This document shows positions 46,136 through 57,063 of a DNA stretch of 64,000 bases, in pieces. A program made the position numbers and the translations under genes. Source of the DNA: Blumeriella jaapii (Eukaryota > Ascomycota > Leotiomycetes > Helotiales > Drepanopezizaceae); assembly GCA_009599575.1 (NCBI GenBank), contig VWND01000007.1, positions 248,001 through 312,000 of the forward strand, read 5' to 3'. Below the pieces are notes generated by a model. That model saw only the letters and a list, made by a program, of their open reading frames with translations. It was not told the DNA's origin and made no database searches. Within the stretch, counting starts at the first letter, position 1, and each line of letters starts with the position of its first letter.

Positions 46136-48207
46136 TCAATAGTACTCCGGCAAGTCCGAAAAGGTCGGTATTGTAGTCGAACAATTGAACTCCCGTGCGT
46201 AAGCTTTCTTCGGCAAGATTCCAGCCGCGAGACCTTTCTCGTAACTCCACTGTGTTGCACTCTCTGTCGCCCATGTCCAATAGAACCAGCCCCATGATTT
46301 CTCGTAACTATGCATCTGAGCCTCGGCAAACATCTGCAGGAATTGCTTGTACGAGGAGCTATACGTGCTCGGATCGGCATTCGCGTTGGCACAACTGCAG
46401 AGCGAGTTTTGCAAAGGGCAGTCTGGGGACAGGACATCCAAGGAATCATCCACGGCATCGTATGTCCCTTCCCACCTAGTACCCCACCCGACATTGTTGA
46501 GATTCGGCGCACAGTCTGTGTCTGCTTGTGACCATTCGGCGAAGATAGTAGGCCCGAAACCGGTGCTGAGACTAATGCTTTGCTCGGCCTGGGAGCTCCA
46601 TTCTGAGCAGGCGTAGTCGACTTTCCTCGTGTGATTGAATTCGATCTGGTTTTTATTGAAGATCAGATACTGGTGGGAATCTAGAACAAGGCCATCGTAG
46701 CCTGTGAGCTCTCCCTGCCATTTGGCAAGACCCATGAATCCGTCCCCAAAAACCACGTAGGCAGTGATGCCATTCTTACGCACTAGCTCGAATGCGTCGG
46801 CAGTCCAGCTAACAACGTCCGCTTGTGGTAGTGAGGTCATCTTGGGCTCATTCACCAGGCCGTAGAAGGCAAGTATGTGCTTATAACGGTCTTGAGCAAA
46901 GAACTGAGAGAGCTTGTCGTGAACTGCAAGCGAGCGTTGGGCGTTCAATGCGCCATCAGTACCGTTCAACCACCCTATTGATCCTAAACGCCCACTATGG
47001 TTCCACCCATTCTGGCTTCCGGGCGCTCCATGAAGATCCAAGTTGATCCGAAGGCCGTATTTCCGAGCCCATTCAATAGCTCTGAGGAGGTACCTCCAGG
47101 CTACTCGGTATACATATGGATCGCCATCGTATGTCTCCACTGCCCAATATCCAAAGGGTATCCGGACGTGGTCGAGGCCGGCAGTTGAGATGTCCTTGAA
47201 CGTCTGCTCTGTCACGAACGTAGCATAGTGTTTCTCCAAGCTCGCCTTGGCTTCGGGTCCCAAATGTTGAGTTAATGTGTACTCGTCAACAACGCCTGGG
47301 TATTCAAACATAGATGGTGTGATGAAAGGCTCCAAGGATAGCCACCCGCCTAGATTGACTCCTCGAGCCGGTGTATCGGCATATGACCCCCATGGCTTGG
47401 AAATGGGAGGAGAATTCGGTGTTGCGCTTTTAGAATCGTCCCATTCCGACATCAATCCCATGATCGGAAGCCCTCCCACTGTAACATCCGTATATGTGAC
47501 ATTGAAGTCTGTCGTATCGTACCATGAAAAGGGATCCAGTTCTGTGCCTTTAGCGGCAGCCGGTATATCCGATTCCGATATACCGTTGAGATTAGAATTC
47601 GCAGGTTTGCTGTCGCTCGACGCTGGTTTCGAGCCCGAGCTTGACGAGTTCGAGCTGTCGTTCTGACTGACTACCACCGCAACAATGATGATTAGAATGA
47701 TTACGATGACCACGCCGATTCCTATCCAGAACCCTAACAACATTTCAGCACAAGTGAACCATGATCTTCGCGAGTGGAGAGCATACACTTCTTCTTCTTT
47801 CCGTTCCCCAAAGCCTCATTCTCGTCATCATCATCGTAATCTTTTTCATATCTTGCTCCACCCCTCAGTCCCCTCAGTTTCGGGCCGCTCCCTTCCTCAA
47901 GTAGAGACCCACTCACAACCCTCCTCTTCCTCTTTCTATGTTGTCTTCTCTTCTCCACCACGAATTCCCCATCCGCGACATCTCTATGCCGTTTTCTCCT
48001 CGGTTTTGAAGGTGGTACCTCCGCTGCTCGTTCTCTTCTCGCTGGCCGTTGCTGGTTCAGCCGGTCAAGTTGCGCCAACGCCTTTGCAGAGAGAACCTGA
48101 GTACTTGCTCCCGAGGACGAGGATTCGTGTTTCGATTTGCGCGCACTTCGTCTCTTATCATGGTGATGGCTTCTTTCTCGGGATTTGCGCGGTGATTCGG
48201 GAGCCAT
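46136..48207 (-). CDS. exgD: Membrane-anchored exo-beta-1,3-glucanase (GH5), ExgD-like
   Basis: Glucan 1,3-beta-glucosidase acting on cell-wall beta-1,3-glucan outside the plasma membrane. 672 residues from two exons (48207-47787 and 47733-46136), with a 53-bp intron between them in phase. It is a type II membrane protein: an Arg/Lys/His-rich cytosolic tail of about 140 residues, one helix at about 142-162 (WIGIGVVIVIILIIIVAVVV), a Ser/Asn-rich stalk, then a GH5 catalytic domain from about residue 250. Motifs are RGVNLGGWLSLEPFITPS, VRIPFGYWAVE, LDLHGAPGSQNG, the acid/base Glu in GLVNEP (E436) and the nucleophile Glu in FGPTIFAEWS (E540). The long basic cytosolic tail matches Aspergillus ExgD-type enzymes rather than secreted ExgA/EXG1. 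Confidence 0.9.
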
Positions 48208-48562
48208 AACCTTTGTTATGCCGATTCGCCAGTGTCTGTTGGGTGGTCGCTTTGAAAGAACAGGCGTTAAGGTGCGAAGAGAGTGACAGGTTCCGAAATG
48301 ATATTTGCAATTGGACGCCTTGACTGCACACGCCTCGTCATCCTACATAGCCAGCGCTCGATCATGCCGTCGGATATTGTGATTTTCGGCTTGAACGTTG
48401 ACCCAGTGATTATCGAGATGGATAAGAAAGTCAACACAGCTCGGCTGACAGGGGTAAAGTCGGCTTAACGGCCTCTTCATAAAGGCGTATCACTTCCCCA
48501 GACCCCAGACCTTAGACCCTACACCTTCTCCTCATTCTTGGCCATGCGACGTTCACCACAAG
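48208..48562. promoter_or_regulatory. Divergent promoter between exo-glucanase and BCKDH E1-beta
   Basis: 355 bases between divergent starts. No ORF of note. A CAGACCCCAGACCTTAGACCC stretch lies about 50-60 bases before the E1-beta ATG. Confidence 0.45.
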
Positions 48563-49860
48563 ATGCGAGTACACAAAGCGATCCCGAGAGGATTGCTATC
48601 TTCAAAGTGTTGGCCAAAGTCCAATGCTACTAGACGCTCGGCACTGCGGTTCTACTCCAGCCATCCGCCAGCAGCGCGTTTGAACATCCCTACCGACTTC
48701 TCTGCGACCCCGATACTCAATCACAGCACTCAATCTGCTCTCCAAAATCAGGAACTCCCTCCAGATATCCAAAATGGCACTACAAAACGAATGAACTTGT
48801 TCCAATCGATAAATGACGCCCTTAGCCTTGCGCTCGCAGGAGACGAGTCAGTGATCCTGTTCGGTGAAGATGTAGCCTTCGGAGGGGTGTTTCGTTGCTC
48901 GATGGGACTCGCAGAGAACTTTGGCGCGGAACGAGTCTTCAATACACCCCTGTGTGAACAAGGAATCGTTGGGTTCGGGATTGGCGCTGCCGCCGAGGGA
49001 ATGAAAGCAGTTGCAGAGATACAATTCGCGGATTACGTGTATCCAGCATTTGATCAATTGGTCAATGAAGCAGCGAAGTTTCGCTATAGGGATGGGGTCG
49101 GAGGCAGACATTCTGGCGGTTTGACGGTCAGGATGCCCTGCGGTGCCGTTGGGCATGGGGCATTGTGAGTCCTACCATTGAAGCAGTCAAGAGGAACTAA
49201 CACGCGCAGATACCATTCTCAGTCACCGGAGAGTCTATTCACGCACATCCCAGGTCTACGTGTCATTATACCTAGATCCCCGATTCAAGCGAAGGGTTTG
49301 CTCCTTTCGGCTATCGCCAGCAACGATCCGTGTGTCTTCATGGAGCCGAAAGCTTTGTACCGAGCTGCAGTCGAGCAGGTACCGACTGGATCGTACTACC
49401 TACCGCTCTCGAAGGCTGAGATTCTGAAAGAAGGGTCTGACTTGACCGTTGTGTCGTACGGACACCCGATATACACTTGTAGCGCTGCAATTGAGAAAGC
49501 CGAGAAAGATTTTGGTATCAGCATCGAGCTGATAGACTTGAGAACGGTATATCCCTGGGATAAAGAGTGCGTGTTGAAGAGCGTGAGGAAGACAGGCAGG
49601 TGTGTGGTGGTGCACGAGAGCATGATCAATGCTGGCATTGGAGCTGAGGTTGCTGCGAGTATACAAGAGGACAGGGAGACCTTTTTGAGACTCGAAGCTC
49701 CTGTGATGAGGGTTGCAGGATGGAGTGTGCATATGGCATTGATGTTTGAACGATTTAACATCCCAGATGTCGCCAGTAAGTGCAGCGCGCTTGACAAATG
49801 ACAATACGCTGATACAAGATAGGGGTGTATGACAATATCAAACGGGCAATTAAGTATTGA
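48563..49860 (+). CDS. Branched-chain 2-oxoacid dehydrogenase E1 beta subunit, mitochondrial
   Basis: Beta subunit of the E1 decarboxylase of the branched-chain keto-acid dehydrogenase complex in the mitochondrial matrix (Leu, Ile and Val breakdown). 401 residues from three exons (48563-49164, 49210-49775, 49823-49860). The introns are 45 and 47 bp with GTGAGT and GTAAGT donors. The N terminus is a mitochondrial presequence ([12 protein letters not shown]). The body begins [15 protein letters not shown], followed by [58 protein letters not shown] and [17 protein letters not shown]. These match BCKDHB and distinguish it from the pyruvate E1-beta ([18 protein letters not shown]). Confidence 0.93.
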
Positions 49861-50295
49861 AGGAGGAAGGGATCAGGTGTAAGGGTATCGCATATACTGT
49901 ATGGTAGTCCTAGACGAGATGAGTGGTTTGCTCAGAGGGGTTCTCACGATCCTTGCACCGCTGGGGAGAAATGACGATTGAAAACCACAAATTCCGCCCA
50001 GTGCCCATAGTGACCGTTTCCTTACATGCTGTCTTACAGCCTAACTGAAGCTCTCCGATTCTCTCCAATAACAGACCGATCTCTATGTTCGGTGCCAGCT
50101 GAGAGGGTGCCAGCTGAGACAGAGTTGAAGTGGGGCTCAGCCACTTACTCCCGTCCCCGTCTTCTGCAGCCACAACTTGAGGGGTCGTTGGCGCGCCTCT
50201 TCGGATTATCCCCAGCATCGCCTTCAGTCCAGACCGGCCTGCCCGAGCCTGTGAAGGCATTCGCAGAATCCTTCCCACCCTCGAACATATTTGCG
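49861..50295. other. Intergenic region
   Basis: 3' flank of the E1-beta gene and promoter of the capping-protein gene. Contains a direct duplication of GTGCCAGCTGAGA near 50092-50120. No gene supported. Confidence 0.45.
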
Positions 50296-51432
50296 ATGTC
50301 TTCCCCTTTAGCTACAGTTTCCGCTTTCGTGGAAGGAGCGCCGCCAGGAGAGGTAAGGCCCTGGCTTCCACTGTCGCAAGCTACTCCCCGTTGACCTCGT
50401 TCAAGCTGGCAGATGTAATTGCAGGTAACTTGCCCTCTGCGAACGCCGCACCTACACGTACGAAGCTAAGCGTTTGTTGTACAAGATATCAAAGCACTTA
50501 CGATCGATACTCCCACCCTGGTATCCCAACTGGGACCGGCGTTCGAGAAATACAACGAGGAACAGTTCGCGACAGTTAAGCTACCTGGTAGCAGTCAATA
50601 TGTTAGTCGAGACCCGGCAATACTCATGCGGATACACACTGATGGAGCCCCAAAGGTCATAGTCAGCTCACACAACTCTCTTGGGGATGGAAGATATTAC
50701 GATGTAGAAAGTTCCTCCAGCTTCGCATTCGACCACAGCACACAGGCACGTTTCTCGTTCGGACAGTGGCGCAGGAATACTGATAGGTGGCAGAAAGCAA
50801 GCGCCGTCCAAAGCTATGTTCTGGAAAGCAGCCAATCCGATCTTGTGTATGTCGAATGAGTCGCAAGCATGCCTAGGCGCTGACAGAATCCTTAGCAAAT
50901 CTCTCTCGAAGGCTTTGGGCTCGCATGTCAAGGAGCATTACCCCAATGCCTCGTACGGTGTCTACCCCATCGAATCCGACTCGAAGATCGCAATCCTAGT
51001 AGTTGCCAACAAGTACAGCCCGAACAACTTCTGGTTCGTCCTGACCAACGTGTTCCAGATAGCATGAGAGCTAACACACCCAGGAACGGTCGATGGCGTG
51101 CACTTTACATATACGATCCCTCTTCCTCGTCGTTATCCGGAGCTATCAAAATCGACGTACACTATTACGAGGATGGAAATGTGCGCCTTCTTACCACCAA
51201 GCCCGTCTCAGCCTCTATCTCCTCGGGCTCTGCCCCAACGATTGTCCGGGAAATTGCGGTTGTTGAGAAGAAGTACCAAGAGGAAGTAAACAAGGGCTTC
51301 AACAACTTGAGCGAGGGTGCATTTAAGGGACTGAGAAGACAATTGCCAATCACCAGACAAAAGATTGAATGGGATAAGATAGCTGGGTATCGTCTCGGGC
51401 AGGATATTGGAGGAGGAAGCACGAAGAGATAA
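50296..51432 (+). CDS. CAP1: F-actin-capping protein alpha subunit
   Basis: Alpha half of the CapZ heterodimer, which binds barbed ends of actin filaments and stops growth. 273 residues from seven exons: 50296-50352, 50406-50424, 50486-50601, 50656-50745, 50794-50846, 50896-51033 and 51084-51432. Exon 2 is only 19 bases. Conserved pieces are FVEGAPPGELADVIADIKAL at the N terminus, EEQFATVKLPGS, HNSLGDGRYYD, FAFDHSTQKASAVQSY, HYPNASYGVYPIESDSKIAIL, NGRWRALYIYD and the C-terminal IDVHYYEDGNVRL. Length is normal for the family. The intron after HSTQ has a GC donor (CAG|GCACGT) and an AG acceptor, is 48 bases and stays open in frame, so retention would insert 16 residues absent from the family. 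Confidence 0.94.
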
Positions 51433-52401
51433 CCTTGCAACGGGCATTGGCCTGTGAGCAAAATAGAAAGATGATCCAGTCAGTCCATTTGGGCTTTGCG
51501 GGACGTATCCCGTCAGTACAGTACATTGGTGAAGCTTGAATATCTAAGCTGGGCTCGGATCTCGGAAGCTCAAAAACATGCAAAGCGATGAGAAGCTAGC
51601 ACTTAAGGACGGGCCTGAATTGTGCAGGTCGGCATTTCAAGAGATGTTGTATCATTCCGTGCAAGTCTCTCTTGTTTGCGAAGCATTTTTGTTGAATGTT
51701 CCAACCCATGACCCAGGACATGTCCAAGAAAGCAAGAAGTCGTTCTGGCGCTTAAAATCGTAGTACTGTATGACACAGCGTGGGGTTTGTTCGAGAGGGA
51801 GGTCGCATCGCTATTATTTAGCATTTTCGCGAAAGACTATTTCAAGGCTCAAGTAGACGATGTCCAGATTGCTGAGTGCTCGCAAGATGCGCACCAGAGA
51901 TCAACAACGCAAACATCACGCTGAAGGACTTAAGATAGAACAGGCTGTCAAATCGTGATTAGACGCCTGACAGTTTGAAATCCAGACTAATTTAAAGCAA
52001 GTGATATTTTACTACAGTCTATCTACTGTAGAAATCGATATCTCTAGATCCTTCCCCACATCAGTCAAGAGGTTTCCCCCACCTCAACTGTACACAGCCA
52101 ATGAAAATGGCAACAGTTGACGCTGACACGCCGGCCGGCACTAGCTCGGTACCGACGCTCGGTATCTTAGCGCCTCAGCGGAAAGAAAGTTGGACTGTGG
52201 ATGCTCCACGACCCAGCAGTTGCTCCTACGTACGACCACTTGATTGCGACAGTTCCTCGTCCCATCTTTCTTTAAATATTAGGAAAGACCCGTTCAAGAG
52301 TATTCACAAGCGCATATCTGCTGCTCGTCCAACGATCGATCCTTCTTAAACACCTTTTCGATCTTCAAACGCAACTCTCGTCAACCTCGAATACCTTCAT
52401 C
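51433..52401. other. Intergenic region upstream of cytochrome b5
   Basis: Contains a TCAGTACAGTACA motif (about 51513-51525) and a CTACAGTCTATCTACTGTAGA inverted motif (about 52013-52033). An 82-codon plus-strand frame (52101-52349) starts with ATG but resembles nothing known and probably lies in the cytochrome b5 leader or promoter. Confidence 0.4.
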
Positions 52402-53161
52402 ATGCCGAAGGAGTTGAAGGAGTTTACGTACGCGGACGTTGCGGAATCAAAGACGAAGCAGCATTTGCTTTTGGTTATCCATGACAAGGTCTACGATTCT
52501 ACTGCGTTCGTGGATGAGCACCCGTGAGTAGCATTTCAATCGGAGCATAGTGTGAAGAGCACAGCAGATGGGCGAAGGATTTAGTATCCGCAGAAAATGA
52601 TCGCCGTTCAAAGAGAATAATTCGGGTTGGTGATATCTGGCCGTTATCTGCTGAAGAACGATTTCCGCAATCTTTGATATCGCAGTGGCAAAGAAAAGCT
52701 CCTCCCACCTTTATTCCTGTTCTGCAGCTTCTATAGCACATATCAGACGGTACATTGGAGTAGGAGAAACCATGTACTGACATCGACGCAGTGGTGGAGA
52801 AGAGGTCCTGCTCGACGTCGGCGGACGAGACGCAACCGAGGCTTTCGAGGATGTTGGACACAGTGACGAGGCACGAGAGATCCTCGACGGTATGCAGGTT
52901 GGGAATCTAAAGCGCCAGGTAAGCGCAAAGCACCAGCCATTTGACTCGATCCGCATCCCAAGAAACACCAGCCAGCTGACAAGTGCCCTACGCCTCTAGC
53001 CTGGTGACCCAGTTCCCAAGACCTCCGAGCCATCCTATTCTTCGCCATCCTCAGGCGATTCCACGGGCATGGGAATCGGTCTCTACGCTATCATTCTCCT
53101 CGGCGGTGCTTTGGCTTATGGCGCCTACCAGTATACGCAAAGCCAGGAAGGCAAGGCATGA
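52402..53161 (+). CDS. Cytochrome b5, membrane-anchored
   Basis: Small heme protein of the ER membrane that passes electrons to fatty-acid desaturases, hydroxylases and sterol enzymes. 136 residues from three exons: 52402-52523, 52792-52918 and 53000-53161. The first intron is long for this window (268 bp). The heme domain (about 3-80) shows [21 protein letters not shown] with the axial His in HPGG, split exactly by the first intron, and the second axial His in [13 protein letters not shown] Pro/Ser-rich linker leads to a C-terminal membrane anchor ([22 protein letters not shown], about 106-127) and a short tail (TQSQEGKA), as in tail-anchored ER forms. Confidence 0.95.
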
Positions 53162-53716
53162 ATAGGGTTGGCTATGCATGTATGTACGAATTCGAATCAT
53201 GGAGAAAGCCGTGGTAGATGGGGACGTGAATGGAGGAGCGGGTACACTTGTTGCATTCTCTTTGCATACCATACCTTCTTGATAGACTATTGACGTTTCT
53301 TCGACGCATCTCTTGGTCCCGGGCTTCGACTATCTCTTGCCTCTGGGAAAGGAGGTAGAGGTAGAGAGGTATCTGGTTTATACGTCTAGATTCATCTGAC
53401 TGTCCGAAGCCAAATTTACTCGAAATCAAAAACCCTAGTGCGAGCCATATTTATGAATGCTCCAAACCATAGACGTTGATCAGTCTCAATGGCCCAGCTC
53501 AAAGCAACCGATACTTGCCGGTACCCATAATTCTGCTTTGTATAACCGTCTGGGGTGAACATGAAGCTCTTGCGAAAGAAGAGTTTCTTAGCTTTCGAAG
53601 CTACCAGATTTGAAATCTCCCTAGTTTCCTTTGCCAAACCAACGCTCCAACGCCATGCTCAAATCCCCACACATCAACCTTCTCAAAAGACGCCTCCGTG
53701 AACCCAGCCCTCCCCC
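53162..53716. other. Convergent intergenic region
   Basis: 3' flanks of cytochrome b5 (+) and the RING gene (-). No gene seen. Confidence 0.5.
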
Positions 53717-54380
53717 TCAAGCAAACATCTCATCATAATCCTCCTCCTCATCCTCCTCCTCTTCCACCTTCACCACCTCCTTCTTCTTCACCATCTCCTT
53801 CCTATCCATCGGACACGTCCCCTGCAGGCGCAACCAGGGGCCCACGCACTCCAGATCGAAGCAATGGCTCTCGTGACACGGCAGTTGCACGACTAGCGGG
53901 TAGGCATCCTCGAGGAACTCCTCGTTGCAGATCGGGCACACGTCGCCCTTGCGCAGCGCCCGCTTCGGCACGCGCTCCAGCCCGTCGAGGAAGCTCTGCG
54001 GCACGCCTGCGATCTTGCGGCGCGGCGCCGCCTCCATCTCCTCCGCGAGCGCCGCCATCAGGGAGTCGAGGAGGTCGGCGTGCGCCGTGCGGCCGCCGTC
54101 GCGCGGCGTCTGCAGCGCGCGGAATTGCTCGTGGAGCAGCCGCTCGGCGGCCGCCACGGCCCCCGGCGTGGGCTCCGCGTGGCGGTTGCTCGGCCGCGCT
54201 TCGATGAGCGAGAGCTGCGCAAAGAAGGACGACATGTCGGGGCGCCGGCTGCGCGACTGTGGCGTGGCTTTGATGTTGTGCTCGACTGGGGGATGTGTTA
54301 GAGGGGGGGGTTTTCTTCATGGAGGGGGGGGGTGTAGAGGGGTCGGGGTAGGGTCTGAGCTTGCCTTCGTAGGGATTCAT
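53717..54380 (-). CDS. RING-finger protein (putative E3 ubiquitin ligase)
   Basis: 194 residues in a two-exon model: 54380-54365 (16 bases) and 54285-53717. The short first exon starts at an ATG in good context (CCCACCATGA). The 79-bp intron has a GC donor (GAAG|GCAAGC), a CTCTAAC branch and a CCCAG acceptor; no GT donor exists there. If this is wrong, the start is the internal ATG of MSSFFAQLSLIEARPSNR (54235), giving 172 residues. A RING domain lies in the C-terminal half: CPICNEEF, then LPCHESHCFDLECVGPWL and GTCPMDRK. The C terminus is a Lys then Glu-rich tail (KKKEVVKVEEEEDEEED). Fungal proteins of this layout are uncharacterised; E3 activity is inferred from the RING. The coding DNA is notably GC-rich compared with its neighbours. 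Confidence 0.8.
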
Positions 54381-55245
54381 GGTGGGCAAACTTTGGAAGA
54401 TCTGTACAGGATCGGAACTTGGAGGCTGGGAAACTCGAGATTTGCGTATGGGGACGGGTTGTGTTGTTAACGACAGAGTGGTTGAGTACTAGTAGGTAGG
54501 AAGAAAACCACGACAAGGGGATCGCTTGCAGTACCAGCGCAGGGCCGAGGCTGAACTAGGCTCAACGAAGTCAATGTAACCAAATCAGCAGAATCGAGTT
54601 TATGTGAATGGCGAACAATGTAATGAAGATATTGCTAGACGGCCGTTACAAAATATTCTGCATATAGCCAGGTACAAACTTAAGGGGGCTTCAAGCATTT
54701 TGTACACACACCTTGGCACGTTTGAAGCGTATGCTTGTAGTTGATGTTCGCTAGAAGAAATGACAACGAAGACAGTGTTTTGGTAGGTACTGCAGGTTTG
54801 AAATGCGTGCATTCAATCAATGTTGGATTCAGCATATAATGAATGGCCTGGGACTAAAATGGAAGGAAGGGCTTCGATGCGTTACTTTATTTTCCGACCG
54901 GTAGATGGGCTCAGAGATGTACAAATCAACCGGGTTTGCCTTTATGGTAGACTATGTCAGCTCTAAATACGCCTTTGACATAAGTCTTTTGACTTAATCC
55001 CCAGACCATTAGCCTAATTGTGTATTCAATTTTGGTTCATGACGAATAAGAATGATGTTGCAAGGTCTGTCTCTCGCTTAACAGCACGTTTGTTTTCTTT
55101 CCCTGTTCTATTCGTTTAGCTTATTAAGCGCATCATTATCCAATCCTTCGTAAATTTAAAATGGTCAGTTAATACGACTATCAACCCGCCAGATGGAACA
55201 ATGAAGGACTTGCAAAAGTGTAATCAAAAGGAAGACATCCACAAT
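54381..55245. other. Intergenic region, AT-rich in its second half
   Basis: Promoter of the RING gene and 3' flank of the oxidoreductase gene. No gene supported. Confidence 0.5.
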
Positions 55246-56474
55246 TTACTCTCTCGTAGTATCGGTGACGCGATAAACAAGCTTATCCCCCTTGTTCTTC
55301 CCCTCTTTCAACTCTCTCAAACCCTCACCCACACCTGCAAGACCCCCAGGCACAATCTTATAAGGATGTCCCTCGAATGTCCCTCTCGTCAAAGCCATTC
55401 CCAAATAGCTGAACAAAACGAACGCAAAGTCCGGCGCGCTTTGGACGTCCTCTGTATTCGCCGGCTGCTTCGGCATCTTCGCCACGTGAGCCCCGGAATG
55501 CACCGTGCCGACATAGGTGTACTTGATTTCTACACCCTCCGGGATTTCAGCCTCATCATATTTGTTCGCCCCAGACACGACGGAGAGCTGGTCGCCTGGT
55601 GCGAGGAGTTGGGAGATGGGAATCCACGTTCCCTTGGAGCTGATCGCATCTAGGGCGTGGTATACCCTGAGATGTCCCAGAGCTGATCTGATGGCGGATT
55701 TCATGATGGTGACGCCTGGTCTGTAGTCGGGGATGATATCGCCTTTGGGGGGGTCGATCAAGGAGGAGACGTAGTGCACTGTGCCGCCGCATATGGCGAT
55801 GATTGGGTGGATGTTGGACAGCTTGGCGAGTTTGATGGCGAAGGACCCAAGCGCAGATGAAGCACCGTAGACGATGAGTGGTACTGGAGGCGAAGAAGAC
55901 GTGCGAGGCGACCAGGGAGGTGGGAGATCTTGATTCTTATAGAGTGACAGTGCCGCTGTCGTAGTCACTAAAGGGATGGTCGCTGCTTCTTTCGGTATCC
56001 CATTCCTCGTCAGCTCGAGACTCGGAAGAACGCCCAAGCCAACCAAGAGCCCGAAAACAGAGGGACATACATTCAAAGCTCGTCCTCTCCGGGATCTTGA
56101 AGACCGTGTGCATCGGCGCCAGGGCATACTCAGCGTACGCACCCCCCGGGCCGAACATAGGATGGAAAGCCGCGACTCGATCGCCAACGTGGAACTCGGC
56201 TGCTGCTCTCGCGCCTTGTCCGAAAGAGTGAACGGTCCCAGCGATGTCATCTCCGCTGTTCAGAGAGATGTTGCGGCTTGTGAGATGTTCCCAGTCTTGC
56301 TGTCTTTAGAATTTTGTACACAGAGGCAGTCTCGGCGAGGTACGAGCCGACCTTTGACATTGCTGCCCGCAACCTCAATCTTGATGACAACTTCATCGGG
56401 CCCAGGGATCACCATCGGCGATTCAATGACCCCGCTGTGAGTTCAGGGAGCGGGTGGACGATGACTTCGAGCAT
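55246..56474 (-). CDS. Zinc-type alcohol dehydrogenase-like / quinone oxidoreductase family protein, frame broken near its start
   Basis: NAD(P)H-dependent oxidoreductase of the medium-chain dehydrogenase superfamily, the QOR or enoyl-reductase type without visible zinc ligands. The N-terminal GroES-like domain shows MLEVIVHP, then IPGPDEVVIKIEVAGSN, GDDIAGTV and VGDRVAAFH, then GGAYAEYALAP. The nucleotide-binding domain follows with EAATIPLVTTTAALSLY and IVYGASSALGSFAIKLAK. Three exon segments are implied, with introns near 56365-56315 and 56070-55985, the latter with donor GTATGT. Between the ATG at 56474 and IPGPDEV the frame slips by one base at a run of four C (56430-56433; G on the coding strand). 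Restarting at the ATG at 56415 would skip it but lose the conserved first strand. It is either a sequencing error or a recent lesion; the rest is intact. Substrate unknown. Confidence 0.72.
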
Positions 56475-57063
56475 TCTCTTGATATGAAAATAGGGTTGGG
56501 TGACTTTGGAGCCATGCCATCAAGGAAGTTTCGTTTATTAAAGAGACCCGAAGAACTCGAGCAAGAGAGGAGAGACAGAGGTGGCTTCATGCTTACAAGG
56601 TAAGCAAGACCTAAGACGGTGAATCCATGGATTGCACTCGATAGAAGGGTGTCATCAGAAGTGACTAAGCTTACAGCAGTCCTGGTAACTGCTGAAGGTT
56701 CTTTAAAAATCTTGAATCAAAGGGCTCAAGCAAGCGAAAGCTGTGCGAGAGATCTCTCAACGAGATTGTTCTTACACTAGCATCTATCTGGTGAATCCGA
56801 TTCGGATGTGTTGTGGTTGTTGTGGTTGTCGCTTGATGAAGAGGGCTAAATGTTCACCCCTATCTGCACAGGACCTCTTGGCCTACGTTTGACGCCAGCA
56901 CACCTCGGGATTTCGTGCTTGTCACTCTTGGGACCGTCAACACCAGGTTTGGAGATCGCTACCTCGACGTGATCTACCCACACTGTTGGAGACCTCCCTC
57001 TTCTGATGAAATAGCCTCACTCCGCGACCGTTCTACGTAACGGTCATCCACCTCTCCAGGAAA
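56475..57063. promoter_or_regulatory. Divergent promoter between oxidoreductase and MFS transporter
   Basis: 589 bases with no ORF of note. Contains GTTGTGGTTGTTGTGGTTGT near 56810-56830. Confidence 0.45.

Noticed and set aside
43830..49860. Adjacent SMP-30-like, glucanase and dehydrogenase genes considered as a metabolic cluster
   Set aside because: Products act in different compartments and pathways, there is no core biosynthetic enzyme or regulator, and the BCKDH subunit is housekeeping.
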